The notes below the pieces were generated by a model, which was given only the letters and a program-made list of their open reading frames with translations, was not told the origin of the DNA and did not search any database. Positions 45,301 through 54,700 of a DNA stretch of 64,000 bases are shown in pieces. The stretch spans positions 1 to 64,000 of the forward strand of contig JANPBU010000028.1 in NCBI GenBank assembly GCA_031430595.1. The letters run 5' to 3'. Within the stretch, counting starts at the first letter, position 1. Each line of letters begins with the position of its first letter. A program made the translations under genes and the position numbers. This DNA comes from JANNBN01 sp031430595. Lineage in GTDB: Bacteria; Actinomycetota; Acidimicrobiia; Acidimicrobiales; JANYDT01.

Positions 45301-45933
45301 ATGAACGGGCCAATGAGCGATCAACCGGTGCAACATCAATCGGCGGCCCAGCCCCAGGCCGGTTACATTGCCCCTCCGCCACCGTCTTCCCCGACTAGTG
45401 CCCTCCCTCCGCCCCCGTCGAACTACACAGCGGCGCCTCCAACCCAACCACAACAACGGCCACCATCGGGGTACTTCAACACCGCCCAGCATGCTCAAAC
45501 CGCCCAGGCCGCGTTCAGTGAGGTAAAGCAGGCAGTAAAGATTTCCTCAAAACGTGAACCGTATGCGTTGCTCTCTGTTGTCTCTCTCGTCGGAACCTTC
45601 ATTTGGATCATCTGGCCAGAGAACGGCAAGGTTGGTGCGCAAAATCTCAAACTCTGGACCGTCTTCGTGCTTGGGTCTGCAGCTTTGATTTTCGCACCGA
45701 TGACGCGCAAGGTATTTCGATTGGCCGATGAACGGGCCTGGCAGTTTGCGGTTGGCGGCGCTGCTGGAATGGGTTTCGCCTGGGTGGCTTTCCTGCTCCC
45801 ATCGATCAACTCAAATCAAGCATTTTTCGGAACCATTGCGACTGCGTCCGCCGGTTTGGCTGCGTGGACTGCGCCCGGTCGTGTTCCTCAGGTAGACGAC
45901 GCTGATGCGAACCCCGCCGACCCGAATGTCTAA
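45301..45933 (+). CDS. Pro-rich membrane protein
   Basis: The first 65 residues are rich in Pro, Gln and Ala (IAPPPPSSPTSALPPPPS), followed by a basic patch and about four TM segments (LLSVVSLVGTFIWIIWP, LWTVFVLGSAALIFAPM, FAVGGAAGMGFAWVAFLLP, FFGTIATASAGLAAWTA). No family is recognised. It is separated by 63 bp from the sigma-partner gene and overlaps the next membrane-protein gene, suggesting one operon of four genes. Confidence 0.65.
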   Translation: MNGPMSDQPVQHQSAAQPQAGYIAPPPPSSPTSALPPPPSNYTAAPPTQPQQRPPSGYFNTAQHAQTAQAAFSEVKQAVKISSKREPYALLSVVSLVGTFIWIIWPENGKVGAQNLKLWTVFVLGSAALIFAPMTRKVFRLADERAWQFAVGGAAGMGFAWVAFLLPSINSNQAFFGTIATASAGLAAWTAPGRVPQVDDADANPADPNV

Positions 45934-46459
45934 ACGGAACCCAAGTAACGTTTTCCCCATCATCGCCGCAGTACTTCTCGGCCTGTCACTTGGCTTTCCG
46001 TGGGCGGTTCAATCGGGCTCCGAAAGTTTTTACACCGGGAGCAACTACGTACCTGGAAGCTGCGTCAATGTCACCGGCTTCGACGGCTACATGTCGACGG
46101 AGTGCACGCCTGGTCAGGTGCTTGTAGGCCTATATTATCCGGGTACCGACGGAACAATCGTGTCGGGACGTATGCACCCAGGGCGATTCGCCCTTGTTGG
46201 CGGAATGGTGTTGGTGGCGCTCGGAATTCGCAAACGTAACCACCGATACTTCGGTTGGGCAGGCGCAATTGTTGCTATAGTAAGCGTACTTACGGGTGGT
46301 CTAGCTCCGTTTACTTCCGGGGTGATGGTTGCCCTACTCGCGGCTGTCATCTTGCTCGGCAGCAGTGGTTTCGAAAACTCGGCCGGCCGGGCGGTTCGAA
46401 ACGATTCCCTTGGCCCGAAGAGTCGGGTTAGGCTTAGCCCACTTCAGTCTAAAAACTGA
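45926..46459 (+). CDS. Small membrane protein with Cys-containing external loop
   Basis: The 177-residue protein has an N-terminal TM (VFPIIAAVLLGLSLGFPW), a 50-residue external loop with two Cys (SYVPGSCVNVTGF and STECTPGQ region) that could form a disulphide, then three TM segments and a basic tail (KSRVRLSPLQSKN). No family is recognised. ATG 45926 overlaps the end of the preceding gene by 8 bp, which implies coupled translation. Confidence 0.65.
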   Translation: MSKRNPSNVFPIIAAVLLGLSLGFPWAVQSGSESFYTGSNYVPGSCVNVTGFDGYMSTECTPGQVLVGLYYPGTDGTIVSGRMHPGRFALVGGMVLVALGIRKRNHRYFGWAGAIVAIVSVLTGGLAPFTSGVMVALLAAVILLGSSGFENSAGRAVRNDSLGPKSRVRLSPLQSKN

Positions 46460-46486
46460 AACGTTGGCGTCGAAGTAAGGACCGAT

Positions 46487-47770
46487 ATGTCTGAAGCCCT
46501 TAACAGTAGGCAAGTGACTTTTTCGGCCGACCGCGTGATGAATGCCATCAATAACCTGCACAGACAGGCATTTCTTATCATTGGTAGCGACCTTGTCATT
46601 GAGTGGGCAAGCGATGGTGTGATGTCGCTGATTGCGATGTCCCCCGCGCAGGTAATGGGCCGATCAGCGCTCGATTTTGTTCACCCAGACGACGTTGGTG
46701 AGGTAGCGGCTATGGTGCTTCCCGACCTCCAACCCGGCATTGCTCGTCGCGACCTTGGCCACCGGCCGACCATGGATTTTCGCCTCGCTCACGCCGAACA
46801 TGGGTGGGTGACCCTCACGGTGCACTCTTCGCATGCTCTTGATGCTGATGACGTTCGGGGTTTGGTCGTTCAACTGTCGCCGCCTGATCAACTTCGCGAT
46901 GTTGCCAATGGCGTTATCGCAGCAGCCAACGGCCGTCCGCTCGAAGTGTGTCTTACGTTGCTGATTCGATCGATTGGGTTGGGGCTACCGGCTGATCCAA
47001 AGGCTGTGATGGTCGACGTATTCAACAACGTGCTGGCCGCAACCCCCGAGTCGTCTTCACACAGAGGAGCTCAATTTGAACTTGAGACGTGGATGAAGGA
47101 GGAAGGCTCGCTTTGGTCGACGCCAATCTACGGACCGATCTCCGGCCGTCGATTGGGTCAGCTAGTCATGTTTTCGCCACTTATGCGCGTACCACTCTTT
47201 GATATTCGGGCGGGTATCGACGTGGCAGCGCATAGCGGTGTGCTCATTGAGGGTGACCGTGACCGTCGAGCGCTTGAACGAGCAGCTACCACTGATCCAT
47301 TAACCGGGTTGCATAACAAGGCAGCGCTGCTCGACCAAATGAGTGTGTCGCAAACTCAACCGTCTTCTCGGTACGTGATTTTCATTGACCTTGACGGGTT
47401 CAAATCGATCAACGACCAGTATGGTCATGGGGTCGGTGACGACTTGCTCATCGAAGTGGGTCGAATTCTTCGTTCCGCCGTTCGAGGTGACGATTTGGTG
47501 GCTCGAATTGGCGGTGATGAGTTCGCCGTCGTCGTCACGAGCTCGGCGACTGCCGATCAGATTTTGGATCGTTTGAAGGAAGCCTTCAATGGCGCAACAA
47601 TGGTCTCGGGAACCTACCGGATTCCGGTTCGGGCCAGCATCGGTATCGCCGTGTTTGGCGATGATGCACATGCAGCGCTCGATGCTGCCGATAAAGCTAT
47701 GTACAAAGATAAATCGGCAAGAATGGCTATTGGTTCAATCGAACAGCAGTCGCTACGTTTCGAGCGTTAA
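46487..47770 (+). CDS. PAS-GGDEF diguanylate cyclase
   Basis: This 427-residue cytoplasmic protein has an N-terminal PAS domain (AFLIIGSDLVIEWASDGVMS, FVHPDDVGEVAAMV), a middle region of about 130 residues and a C-terminal GGDEF domain (DPLTGLHNKAALLDQ, FIDLDGFKSINDQYGHGVGD, RIGGDEFAVVV near residue 341). The RxxD inhibitory site (RGDD) lies five residues before GGDEF, so product inhibition by c-di-GMP is expected. It makes c-di-GMP in answer to a PAS-sensed signal; the HD-GYP protein at 51.7-55.0 kb would degrade it. Confidence 0.9.
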   Translation: MSEALNSRQVTFSADRVMNAINNLHRQAFLIIGSDLVIEWASDGVMSLIAMSPAQVMGRSALDFVHPDDVGEVAAMVLPDLQPGIARRDLGHRPTMDFRLAHAEHGWVTLTVHSSHALDADDVRGLVVQLSPPDQLRDVANGVIAAANGRPLEVCLTLLIRSIGLGLPADPKAVMVDVFNNVLAATPESSSHRGAQFELETWMKEEGSLWSTPIYGPISGRRLGQLVMFSPLMRVPLFDIRAGIDVAAHSGVLIEGDRDRRALERAATTDPLTGLHNKAALLDQMSVSQTQPSSRYVIFIDLDGFKSINDQYGHGVGDDLLIEVGRILRSAVRGDDLVARIGGDEFAVVVTSSATADQILDRLKEAFNGATMVSGTYRIPVRASIGIAVFGDDAHAALDAADKAMYKDKSARMAIGSIEQQSLRFER

Positions 47771-47788
47771 CCATTATCCGATAACAAA

Positions 47789-48445
47789 CTACGCAACAAT
47801 GGCGTAGGCCCGCACCGGGAACGTTGCAAACCCTCGAATCGCTGGCGGGACAGCATGAAATTTGAACCCGGTCGAAGGCAATCGATCGAGCTGGCAAAGG
47901 TGTTCAACAATCGGTATGCCTGCTTGCAATAAACCGGTATGTGCTGGGCGACTCGGATCCGTCATGTCGTCGATGTTTACCGAGTCGATTCCGACGAGTG
48001 CCGCACCGTTTTGAACGAGCCAGGTTGTTGCCTCACGGGTGATGAACGGAGCATTGATTCCGTATTCTGGCGTCCTCCAATGCCGGCTCCAGCCGGTATG
48101 GATGAGGACCGCCTTTTCGCGAACGTCAAACGGGGTGAGATCGGCAACGTTTACGCCACGACAGTTAGCTGGTGGCGCCGAGATCACCAGCCCATCGAGG
48201 TTTGCGAGCTGTTCAAGGCTGAGGCCAGCCAGATCGGTAGCTCCGGCGAAACGATGAAATGGGCTGTCGATATAGGTTCCGGTGTTCGCAACCATTGAGA
48301 TACGACCGATATGAAACGTAACGCCAGGACCGTATGTCGTTTCTGCCTGGTCTCTCGTGAGGTGGTCAGTGAAGTCGGGCCCGGGTATTCCCGGATACGT
48401 GACCATGGCCTCTTCAATCGGGTGGCTCAGATCAATAAGGGTCAT
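47789..48445 (-). CDS. Cyclase family (kynurenine-formamidase-like) hydrolase
   Basis: This 218-residue protein of the metal-dependent cyclase fold opens LIDLSHPIEEAMVTYPGIPG. The usual HxGTHxD metal motif reads NTGTYIDSPFH here: two of the canonical His positions are Asn and Tyr, a variant seen in one branch of the family. ALVGIDSVNIDD and PIVEHLCQLDRL are also present. It may open a ring or hydrolyse an amide such as N-formylkynurenine. It is followed (7 bp, same strand) upstream by the nitrilase gene, so the two likely act together. Confidence 0.78.
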   Translation of the reverse strand: MTLIDLSHPIEEAMVTYPGIPGPDFTDHLTRDQAETTYGPGVTFHIGRISMVANTGTYIDSPFHRFAGATDLAGLSLEQLANLDGLVISAPPANCRGVNVADLTPFDVREKAVLIHTGWSRHWRTPEYGINAPFITREATTWLVQNGAALVGIDSVNIDDMTDPSRPAHTGLLQAGIPIVEHLCQLDRLPSTGFKFHAVPPAIRGFATFPVRAYAIVA

Positions 48446-48451
48446 GACGAT

Positions 48452-49426
48452 TTACCCTTCGTTGAACGTCGCAAAACTCTGTCGTCGTCGGTCAACGGTG
48501 AGCCTGGTGACGTCGGGTCGGGAATAGTGTCCTGCGAGATCAAAGTTTTGTCTTTCGCGGCGAACCTCGAGTTGGTCGATAGTTGCCACGATTAGCCCTT
48601 CTTTGTCGGCGACGGGTTCGACTACCCAGGCTCCATTCGGGGCTGCAATGCAAGATCCGCCGGTCGCCATAACGTCTGGGCATCGTTCGAGTATTTCGTT
48701 GAGGTGCGGGGTGCTGGCGGGAAAGTCGGTCTTTCGCATGAGGGCAGATACCGATGTGACATAGCTTCGTGATTCGAGTGCAATGAAGCGAGTGATGTCG
48801 ACCGTGTTGCGAACGTTGCCGGGCCAAATGGCAACATGTAGGTCTTCGCCCTGCGCATACAGGGCAGCACGCGTCAACGGCATCCAGTTTTCGTAACAGT
48901 TCAAACCGCCTACCGTAAATGGGCCGACCGCGTGTACCTGCAATCCGTGCCCGTCGCCTGGCGCCCACGTTAACCGCTCTTCGTATGTGGGCATAAGTTT
49001 TCGGTGAACCGATGCGATAACACCGTCGGCCCCAATATGCACCCGTGAGCAGTAGATGCTGTAGCCCCCGCGATCTGTGGGGCGTTCGATGATGCCGAGC
49101 ATCACGGCAATGTTGTTACGTGCAGCAGCTGCACAGATTGTGTCGAGGTGCCCCGCCTCGATTTGGACTGCTTGTTCGAGATAGTGAGCGTGTACATCTT
49201 TTTGGAAGTCGGAATTGAACCGGGCGCCATCTGTCCATTCGATGGTGAACGGGTACCCGGGGAGAATTGCCTCGCCGAACACAACAAACCCACACCGCTG
49301 AGCTGCGGCTTGATCGATATACGAAATGATCTTGGTGGTTGTGGCTTCGCGGTCGAGCCACACCCCAGCGATCTGGGCCATGCCGACGGTCAACAATTGT
49401 GAAGGATGTGATGTCATCAAGTTCAA
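48452..49426 (-). CDS. Nitrilase-family carbon-nitrogen hydrolase
   Basis: This 324-residue protein has the full catalytic triad of the nitrilase superfamily: Glu52 in VVFGEAILPGYPF, Lys143 in HRKLMPTYEER and Cys177 in GGLNCYENWMPL. The E-GYP and CYEN(W)MPL signatures are those of true nitrilases (branch 1), which turn nitriles into carboxylic acids and ammonia. ATG at residue 4 or 16 may also be used. It is the first of two or three genes on this strand with a cyclase-type hydrolase, under possible control of the divergent LysR regulator. Confidence 0.88.
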   Translation of the reverse strand: MNLMTSHPSQLLTVGMAQIAGVWLDREATTTKIISYIDQAAAQRCGFVVFGEAILPGYPFTIEWTDGARFNSDFQKDVHAHYLEQAVQIEAGHLDTICAAAARNNIAVMLGIIERPTDRGGYSIYCSRVHIGADGVIASVHRKLMPTYEERLTWAPGDGHGLQVHAVGPFTVGGLNCYENWMPLTRAALYAQGEDLHVAIWPGNVRNTVDITRFIALESRSYVTSVSALMRKTDFPASTPHLNEILERCPDVMATGGSCIAAPNGAWVVEPVADKEGLIVATIDQLEVRRERQNFDLAGHYSRPDVTRLTVDRRRQSFATFNEG

Positions 49427-49435
49427 GTTTTTCTC

Positions 49436-49846
49436 TCAGGTAGCGAAGAGCTGGGATGGGTCGGCGAACGCTTTGAATTCCAGCGCGTTACCAGACGGGT
49501 CGAGGAAGAACATGGTCGACTGCTCGCCGACAAGACCTTGAAAGCGAACGCACGGCTCAATAACGAACGCCACCTGTTCGGCCTTCAAACGTGAAGCGAA
49601 TGTGTCGAACTCGCTGAGCGAAAGTACAACCCCAAAGTGCGGTACCGGAACGTCGTGAGCGTCAACCTCGTTGTGGTGCAACGCTTGGCGGGTTGAGCTG
49701 AGATGACACACAATCTGGTGGCCAAACAGGTTGAAATCAATCCATTCGCTACTTGAGCGACCTTCAGGGCAACCGAGGATTGAGCCGTAAAACTGACGGG
49801 CTGCGTCAAGATCATCGACCGGAAATGCCAGGTGGAACGGATTCAT
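49436..49846 (-). CDS. VOC (glyoxalase/bleomycin-resistance) family protein
   Basis: One VOC module: MNPFHLAFPVDDLDAARQFY, GSILGCPEGRSSSEWIDFNL, FGVVLSLSEFDTFASRL and TMFFLDPSGNALEFKAFAD, with His/Glu metal ligands at the expected ends. Members act as dioxygenases, isomerases or resistance proteins. ATG 49846 is chosen to start at the module. It is divergent from the LysR gene and 9 bp upstream of the nitrilase gene on the same strand, forming a probable three-gene catabolic operon. Confidence 0.85.
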   Translation of the reverse strand: MNPFHLAFPVDDLDAARQFYGSILGCPEGRSSSEWIDFNLFGHQIVCHLSSTRQALHHNEVDAHDVPVPHFGVVLSLSEFDTFASRLKAEQVAFVIEPCVRFQGLVGEQSTMFFLDPSGNALEFKAFADPSQLFAT

Positions 49847-49902
49847 TAGATCAGTATTTCGTATCAGGTGATGTAAGTACAGCAACGATTCTCAACAGTG
49901 TA

Positions 49903-49919
49903 TGTAAGAATGGTTTACA
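49903..49919. promoter_or_regulatory. Candidate LysR box
   Basis: TGTAAGAATGGTTTACA is a 17-bp palindrome with TGTAA/TTACA arms, matching the size of a T-N11-A LysR site. It overlaps the LysR start-codon region and lies in the gap to the divergent VOC gene, so it could serve autoregulation and operon control. Confidence 0.35.
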
Positions 49920-50821
49920 TGGATGTAGACCCGCGACGGCTGAGGGTGCTGCGTGTGGTCGTGGCGGCTGGCGGCGTGGTTGAAGCGGGCCGGATACTCA
50001 ACCTCACCCCGCAAGCCATATCGTTACAGATGACTGCGCTCGAACGAGAAGTAGGTGTGCTGCTTTTCGATCGGTCGCGTCGAAGGCTTTCGCCAACGAA
50101 ACTCGCCATTGATTTATCAATTCATGCCGAACGAATCGACGCAGAGTTAGTCGCGGCTCGCCGAACGATTGCGACGTTCACTGGGTCTCCAACCGGAACC
50201 GTGCGCATCGCAGCATTTCAGAGTGCGATCCAATGGCTTGTTGCCGATGCGCTTCCAAGAATTCGCCAAGACGCACCAGGAGTAGTTGCCGAGGTGGTTG
50301 AACTGTCTGGTCATCAAAGCGACCAAGCGCTCAGAACCGGTTCGATCGATTTAGTGATTGACGAACAAGATGGCGAAATCGCGGCGGTTTCTCGTCGCGG
50401 GGTGCATACCGAGTTGATCCAGGTTGATCCGTACCGAATCGTTGCGCCGTACGGTTACGGCCGAAAGACTCGAACGATCAAACAAGCCTTGGGTAATGAT
50501 TGGATTGCTGCGCCTGTCGGTGCGGCGTGTCGCATGGCGCTTGACCGCCTTTGCCGAGAACATGAAGTGACGCCTCGAATTGTTCATACCTGTCTTGAGT
50601 TTCCCGCCGTTCTTGCGCTTGTAGCGGCCGGCGAAGGGGTGGCGATAGTTCCGACACTTGCGCTGTTTGGTAGCGACAAAGTTGATCAGTGTCGTATTAG
50701 CGGGCTTGGGTCACGTCACCTGGTTACGGTCCAGCGAACGTCTCGGCGAGGAACTGAACCAGCTGTTGATGCCGTGATCAATGCGCTTGCGAACCGAGCG
50801 TCTACCGAATCGGTCTTGTAA
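49919..50821 (+). CDS. LysR-type transcriptional regulator
   Basis: A winged helix at the N-terminus (LRVLRVVVAAGGVVEAGRIL then LTPQAISLQMTALEREVGV and LFDRSRRRLSPT) is followed by the periplasmic-binding-like effector domain (GTVRIAAFQSAIQWLVADAL, LVIDEQDGEIAAVS, EFPAVLALVAAGEGVAIVP). It probably controls the divergent VOC-nitrilase-cyclase genes in response to their substrate. Starts at GTG 49898, ATG 49910 and ATG 49919 are possible; the last keeps the candidate LysR box outside the coding region. Confidence 0.88.
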   Translation: MDVDPRRLRVLRVVVAAGGVVEAGRILNLTPQAISLQMTALEREVGVLLFDRSRRRLSPTKLAIDLSIHAERIDAELVAARRTIATFTGSPTGTVRIAAFQSAIQWLVADALPRIRQDAPGVVAEVVELSGHQSDQALRTGSIDLVIDEQDGEIAAVSRRGVHTELIQVDPYRIVAPYGYGRKTRTIKQALGNDWIAAPVGAACRMALDRLCREHEVTPRIVHTCLEFPAVLALVAAGEGVAIVPTLALFGSDKVDQCRISGLGSRHLVTVQRTSRRGTEPAVDAVINALANRASTESVL

Positions 50822-50839
50822 CCCGCTACCGTTCTTTGC

Positions 50840-51100
50840 GTGCCCTGGTGCGATACATGCAACGAATACCGACCCCCAAAAGAGGTCAATACTGACGGAT
50901 CTTGCCCGACGTGCGGGGTGGTTCTCGCCACCAAGGGGGCTTTGCGTACCGAGGCACGGGCCCTTGGGCTACCTGGTCCCGGACAAGAAGAAGGTGAGGC
51001 ACCGAAGGCTCCGTGGCATTTCAAGCTGCTTATGGTTGCCGTGATGCTGTACCTCGGGTGGCGACTAGTGCAAGGTGTCGAATGGCTCATCACTCGATAG
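50840..51100 (+). CDS. Small zinc-ribbon protein with one TM segment
   Basis: This 86-residue protein (GTG start) has two CxxC pairs near the N-terminus (WCDTCNEY and CPTCGVVLA), a short linker with Gly/Pro/Glu and a C-terminal TM (HFKLLMVAVMLYLGWRLVQG). Such proteins are frequent in actinobacteria; function is unknown. It follows the LysR gene by 18 bp. Confidence 0.75.
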   Translation: MPWCDTCNEYRPPKEVNTDGSCPTCGVVLATKGALRTEARALGLPGPGQEEGEAPKAPWHFKLLMVAVMLYLGWRLVQGVEWLITR

Positions 51101-51131
51101 GCGGCGCTCGCGCACTACGGGTTGATTTCTA

Positions 51132-51737
51132 GTGCTTCTTACAATTCTCGATCTTCTCGGGGTTTTTGTATTCGCGCTTTCTGGTGCGCTTGAAGGGGTT
51201 CAGAAACGGCTCGACTTCTTTGGCGTAGTGGTCATCGGAACAATCTCGTCAATCGGCGGTGGTTTGATACGCGATGTCGTCATCGGTGCAACCCCACCGG
51301 CAGCGATTAAAGACTGGCGGTATCTCATTGCTCCGTTTGCTGCTGCAGTAATTGCTGCGTATCGGGGAAATCGAATAACCCGAATGAAGCGTCCGATCGA
51401 AGTGATTGATGCGCTCGGGCTGGGGGTATTTGCCGTTGCCGGTGCCCGCAAGGCCCTCGATGTTGGCCTTTCCCCGTTGGCGTGCCTTGGCGTGGGCGTG
51501 CTGTCGGCGGTTGGGGGAGGGCTGTTGCGCGACGTGCTTCTGCGTGAGATTCCACACGTACTGCGACCGAGTGAACCGTATGGGATTGCTGCACTGGCCG
51601 GTGCCGCAGTGGTTGCAATGGCTGACGTAATAGACGCGCCGCAATCCGTGTCGGCTGCGACTGGCGTGTTTGTCGTGTTTGCGATCCGGGTACTTGGTGT
51701 CAAACGAAATTGGACCACCAAGCAGGTTGGTCAGTGA
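51132..51737 (+). CDS. TRIC-type cation channel family membrane protein (YadS/UPF0126)
   Basis: This 201-residue protein has six to seven TM segments in two related halves, each with the family signature: SSIGGGLIRDVVIGATPP and SAVGGGLLRDVLLREIP. Bacterial TRIC homologs form trimeric K+-permeable channels. GTG start at 51132. Its 3' end lies 11 bp from the convergent HD-GYP gene's stop. Confidence 0.88.
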   Translation: MLLTILDLLGVFVFALSGALEGVQKRLDFFGVVVIGTISSIGGGLIRDVVIGATPPAAIKDWRYLIAPFAAAVIAAYRGNRITRMKRPIEVIDALGLGVFAVAGARKALDVGLSPLACLGVGVLSAVGGGLLRDVLLREIPHVLRPSEPYGIAALAGAAVVAMADVIDAPQSVSAATGVFVVFAIRVLGVKRNWTTKQVGQ

Positions 51738-51748
51738 TAGTCACGACG

Positions 51749-54700
51749 CTATGTCAAACGTCGAATGGCGCGAATCCCGTCTTGCGATACATACACACCT
51801 GAAGCCGGGTCAACCACCACATCGATTGGGTAGCCGAACTTGGCGAAACCGATGTCACCGCCATCACCGACTGTTTCGTTTTGCCACTTTTGTGCAGTGA
51901 GATGAGCAAGGTTGCCAGCGGTATCGACGATTCTGATTCCGTTGTACTGGTCGACAACGACGTAGCTGCCGTTCGGAAGCACTGCAGCGCTGCGGGCGTT
52001 CGCTTCAAAAGTCTGGGCAGTTTGACCAGCTGAAATTCCACCCGGATTTCCCAGCAACCAGCTTAGGCTGCCATCCTGAATATCGTAAGTAAGCAGATAG
52101 TCCCTGGTGGATATGAGGAGTGATCCATCAGCAAAGGCAACGTCGTAGGCATCTCGGAGGTTCCAAAAAGTAGCGGGGCGAGCACCCAGGAGGGGCGTTG
52201 AAATCGTTTGCGTACCGCCCCCAACAATGGTCGAGATTGCCTTAAAAGGGGTTATTTTGAGCACACGATTGACGAAGTCTTGAACCGCATACAGGTTTCC
52301 GTTGTTGTCGAAGACCATTGACTGGTAGGCGGCCCCGTTAGTCGGAAGCCAACTGGTCAAGGTGCCATTGGTGACATCAAGGGTGTTAACCGATTGATCA
52401 AATCGGGAGAAAAAGTAGAGAAGCCCATCTACCGGGTTAAAGGCAAGACCCTCGGGGGCGCTCACACCATCGCCGCTGTTGAAACGACGCACAAAAGCAC
52501 CGCTTGGGCTGAGCACCACGATTCCTTCTGTGTAGTCGGCAATGTACAGGTTGCCGTCGGGTCCGATAGTGATCTGCGACGGATTGACCAGCCCTGAGTT
52601 AGCGGCATCGGTCCGTTTAGCGTCGCCCGCGTGAGCGAAGGTTTCAACGAACAATCCGTCGGTCGTATCAAACGGACGCTGTGGCACCTGCACGTGGTGG
52701 AGGGCAAGACTTGGCCCAGTCGGTTCAGGGCTCATCTCGAAACGAAGAACGCTGTCGAGAATGGTTTCGAAGTACTCAATTGAAATTGTATGTGACCCTA
52801 CGAGTGTTGCGGCATAAGTGTCGAGCGTTACTGGGTGAATCGTCCAGTTTTCGAACACCAGATTCCCGTCAATGTACAGGCGAACACCGTCGTCCGACAG
52901 GATCGAGAATGTGACGGGACCATTGAAGGTTCGTACCGTCGTGTACCTGGCCGAGAAGTTGTCTTCGAGACCTGCAACGATGGATTCGCGTCCGACCATC
53001 AGATCGAAACCCTGCACGCACGCCATCGATTCAGGGTTGGCAGGGCCCACGAGTCCAATATTCGAAAACAACTCTTGGGTCCAACAAGTTGCGACAGGTG
53101 GGACAACCGTGGTGCTTGTGCTGGCGGTGGTTGTCGTGCTTGTTGTGCTTGTTGTGCTGGTTGTTGTCGTGCTTGTTGTGCTGGTTGTTGTTGTGCTGGT
53201 GGCGGAGGGGGCGGTCGTTGTCGTTGTCGTCGTTGTCGCAACCGGAATTGCGGTCGTTGGTGTCACCGAAATTGGTGGTGTCGTTGAGGTGGTATCTATG
53301 ACCACCGGGCTTGTGGTGATGGGCTGCGTCGTTGCAGGTTCGACGGTGGTGCTGGGTGATAGTTCGGTTGTGGAAGGAGATCGAGTTGTTTGAATGCTGC
53401 TCGGTCGTTTTGTTGTCGGGGGAGTAGTCGCTGTCGTTGCCTTTTTGGTGGTCGGGATCCTTTTGGTCGTTGTCGCTGGTTTGGGGGTTTGATCAATCAC
53501 TGGGGGAGGAGACCCAGCTGAGACGGTTGAGGCTTGGGTTGTGCCTTGTGGTCGATCAACGCTGCCATCAGGTTGCGTAATAGTTACGTCGGGCCCAACG
53601 GAGCTGGTGAGAACGGAAGTCTGCACACTTAGCGTCGTTGTAATAGACGTTGGAACAATTTCCGCTAACGAGCTGGTCGTTGCAGTATCGATCAAAGTCT
53701 CATTGATGGGCGCGACGGTTGTGGTGGTTGGAGCTGCCACTACAAACTCTGTTTGATAATCACCGTCATCGGCGAAGGCAAGGTTTGAAGGGAGCGTGGT
53801 TGCGGCAATAGCGACGTTCTGTGTCACTGGAGGCCCAGGCGGCGCTGCGACCGGAAGCGCCGCTGCCGAAGCGGTAGAAACCACTGCTGCCACGCCGATG
53901 GTCTTGATTGCCTCAGCCCCGAGTTTGAGAACCTGAATTGGCGAGCTTCCTTGGCTGATGGCCGACAAGATTGATCGCTGAGAGCCGACTAATTCCCCGG
54001 TCCACGATGAGAGGAAGCCAGCCGCGAACCGGCGATTCTTTCCGCCTACTCGGGCAAAGGCGCGGACGACTTTCGGGTCGAAATGGGTTCCCGAGCAGTT
54101 GACTAACTCGGCTCGGGCATCATCGTAGGACATCGCCTTTTTGTATGACCTCGTTGCAGTCATACATTCGAACGCATCGGCAACTGCGACGATGCGTGAA
54201 CCGAGTGGCATCTGGTCGCCCTTGATGCCGAGCGGGTATCCGGTTCCGTCATAACGTTCGTGATGTTGGTACACGCATTTTGCGAAGTCGCCAAGCCAAG
54301 ATTCCAGTGGTTTGATTCGCCACTCACCGGCACCAGGATGTCCCTTGAGGGTCGTCCATTCTTCTGCGGTTGGTTTGCCTGCTTTGTTGAGAATCTCCGA
54401 CGGCACAGACAGTTTTCCGATGTCGTGGAGTAGCGAGCCCCAGCGCAGAAGATTGCGGTCGTCTTCTGGAAGGTTCATTTCTTCGGCAATGACATCGGCC
54501 AAAGCCCGGACCCGTTCCGAATGGCCCCGTGTTCGGCGGTCGTGACGATTAAGCGCCTCAACAAGATGGAGGGTCTCGATGGCCGCCGTTTGGGGGTCAG
54601 GAGTTAGGCCCTGCCGCTGAAAGTCGGCCACTACCTTGTCGCCGTTGGCGGAGTTTCCGAGGCGCAGCGCCAATTTGATTCTGCCGGGTGCGGTTTCGGG

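Noticed and set aside
52835..53393. Cys- and Val-rich plus-strand frames
   Set aside because: They are antisense to the Thr-rich linker of the HD-GYP protein; low complexity explains the lack of stops.
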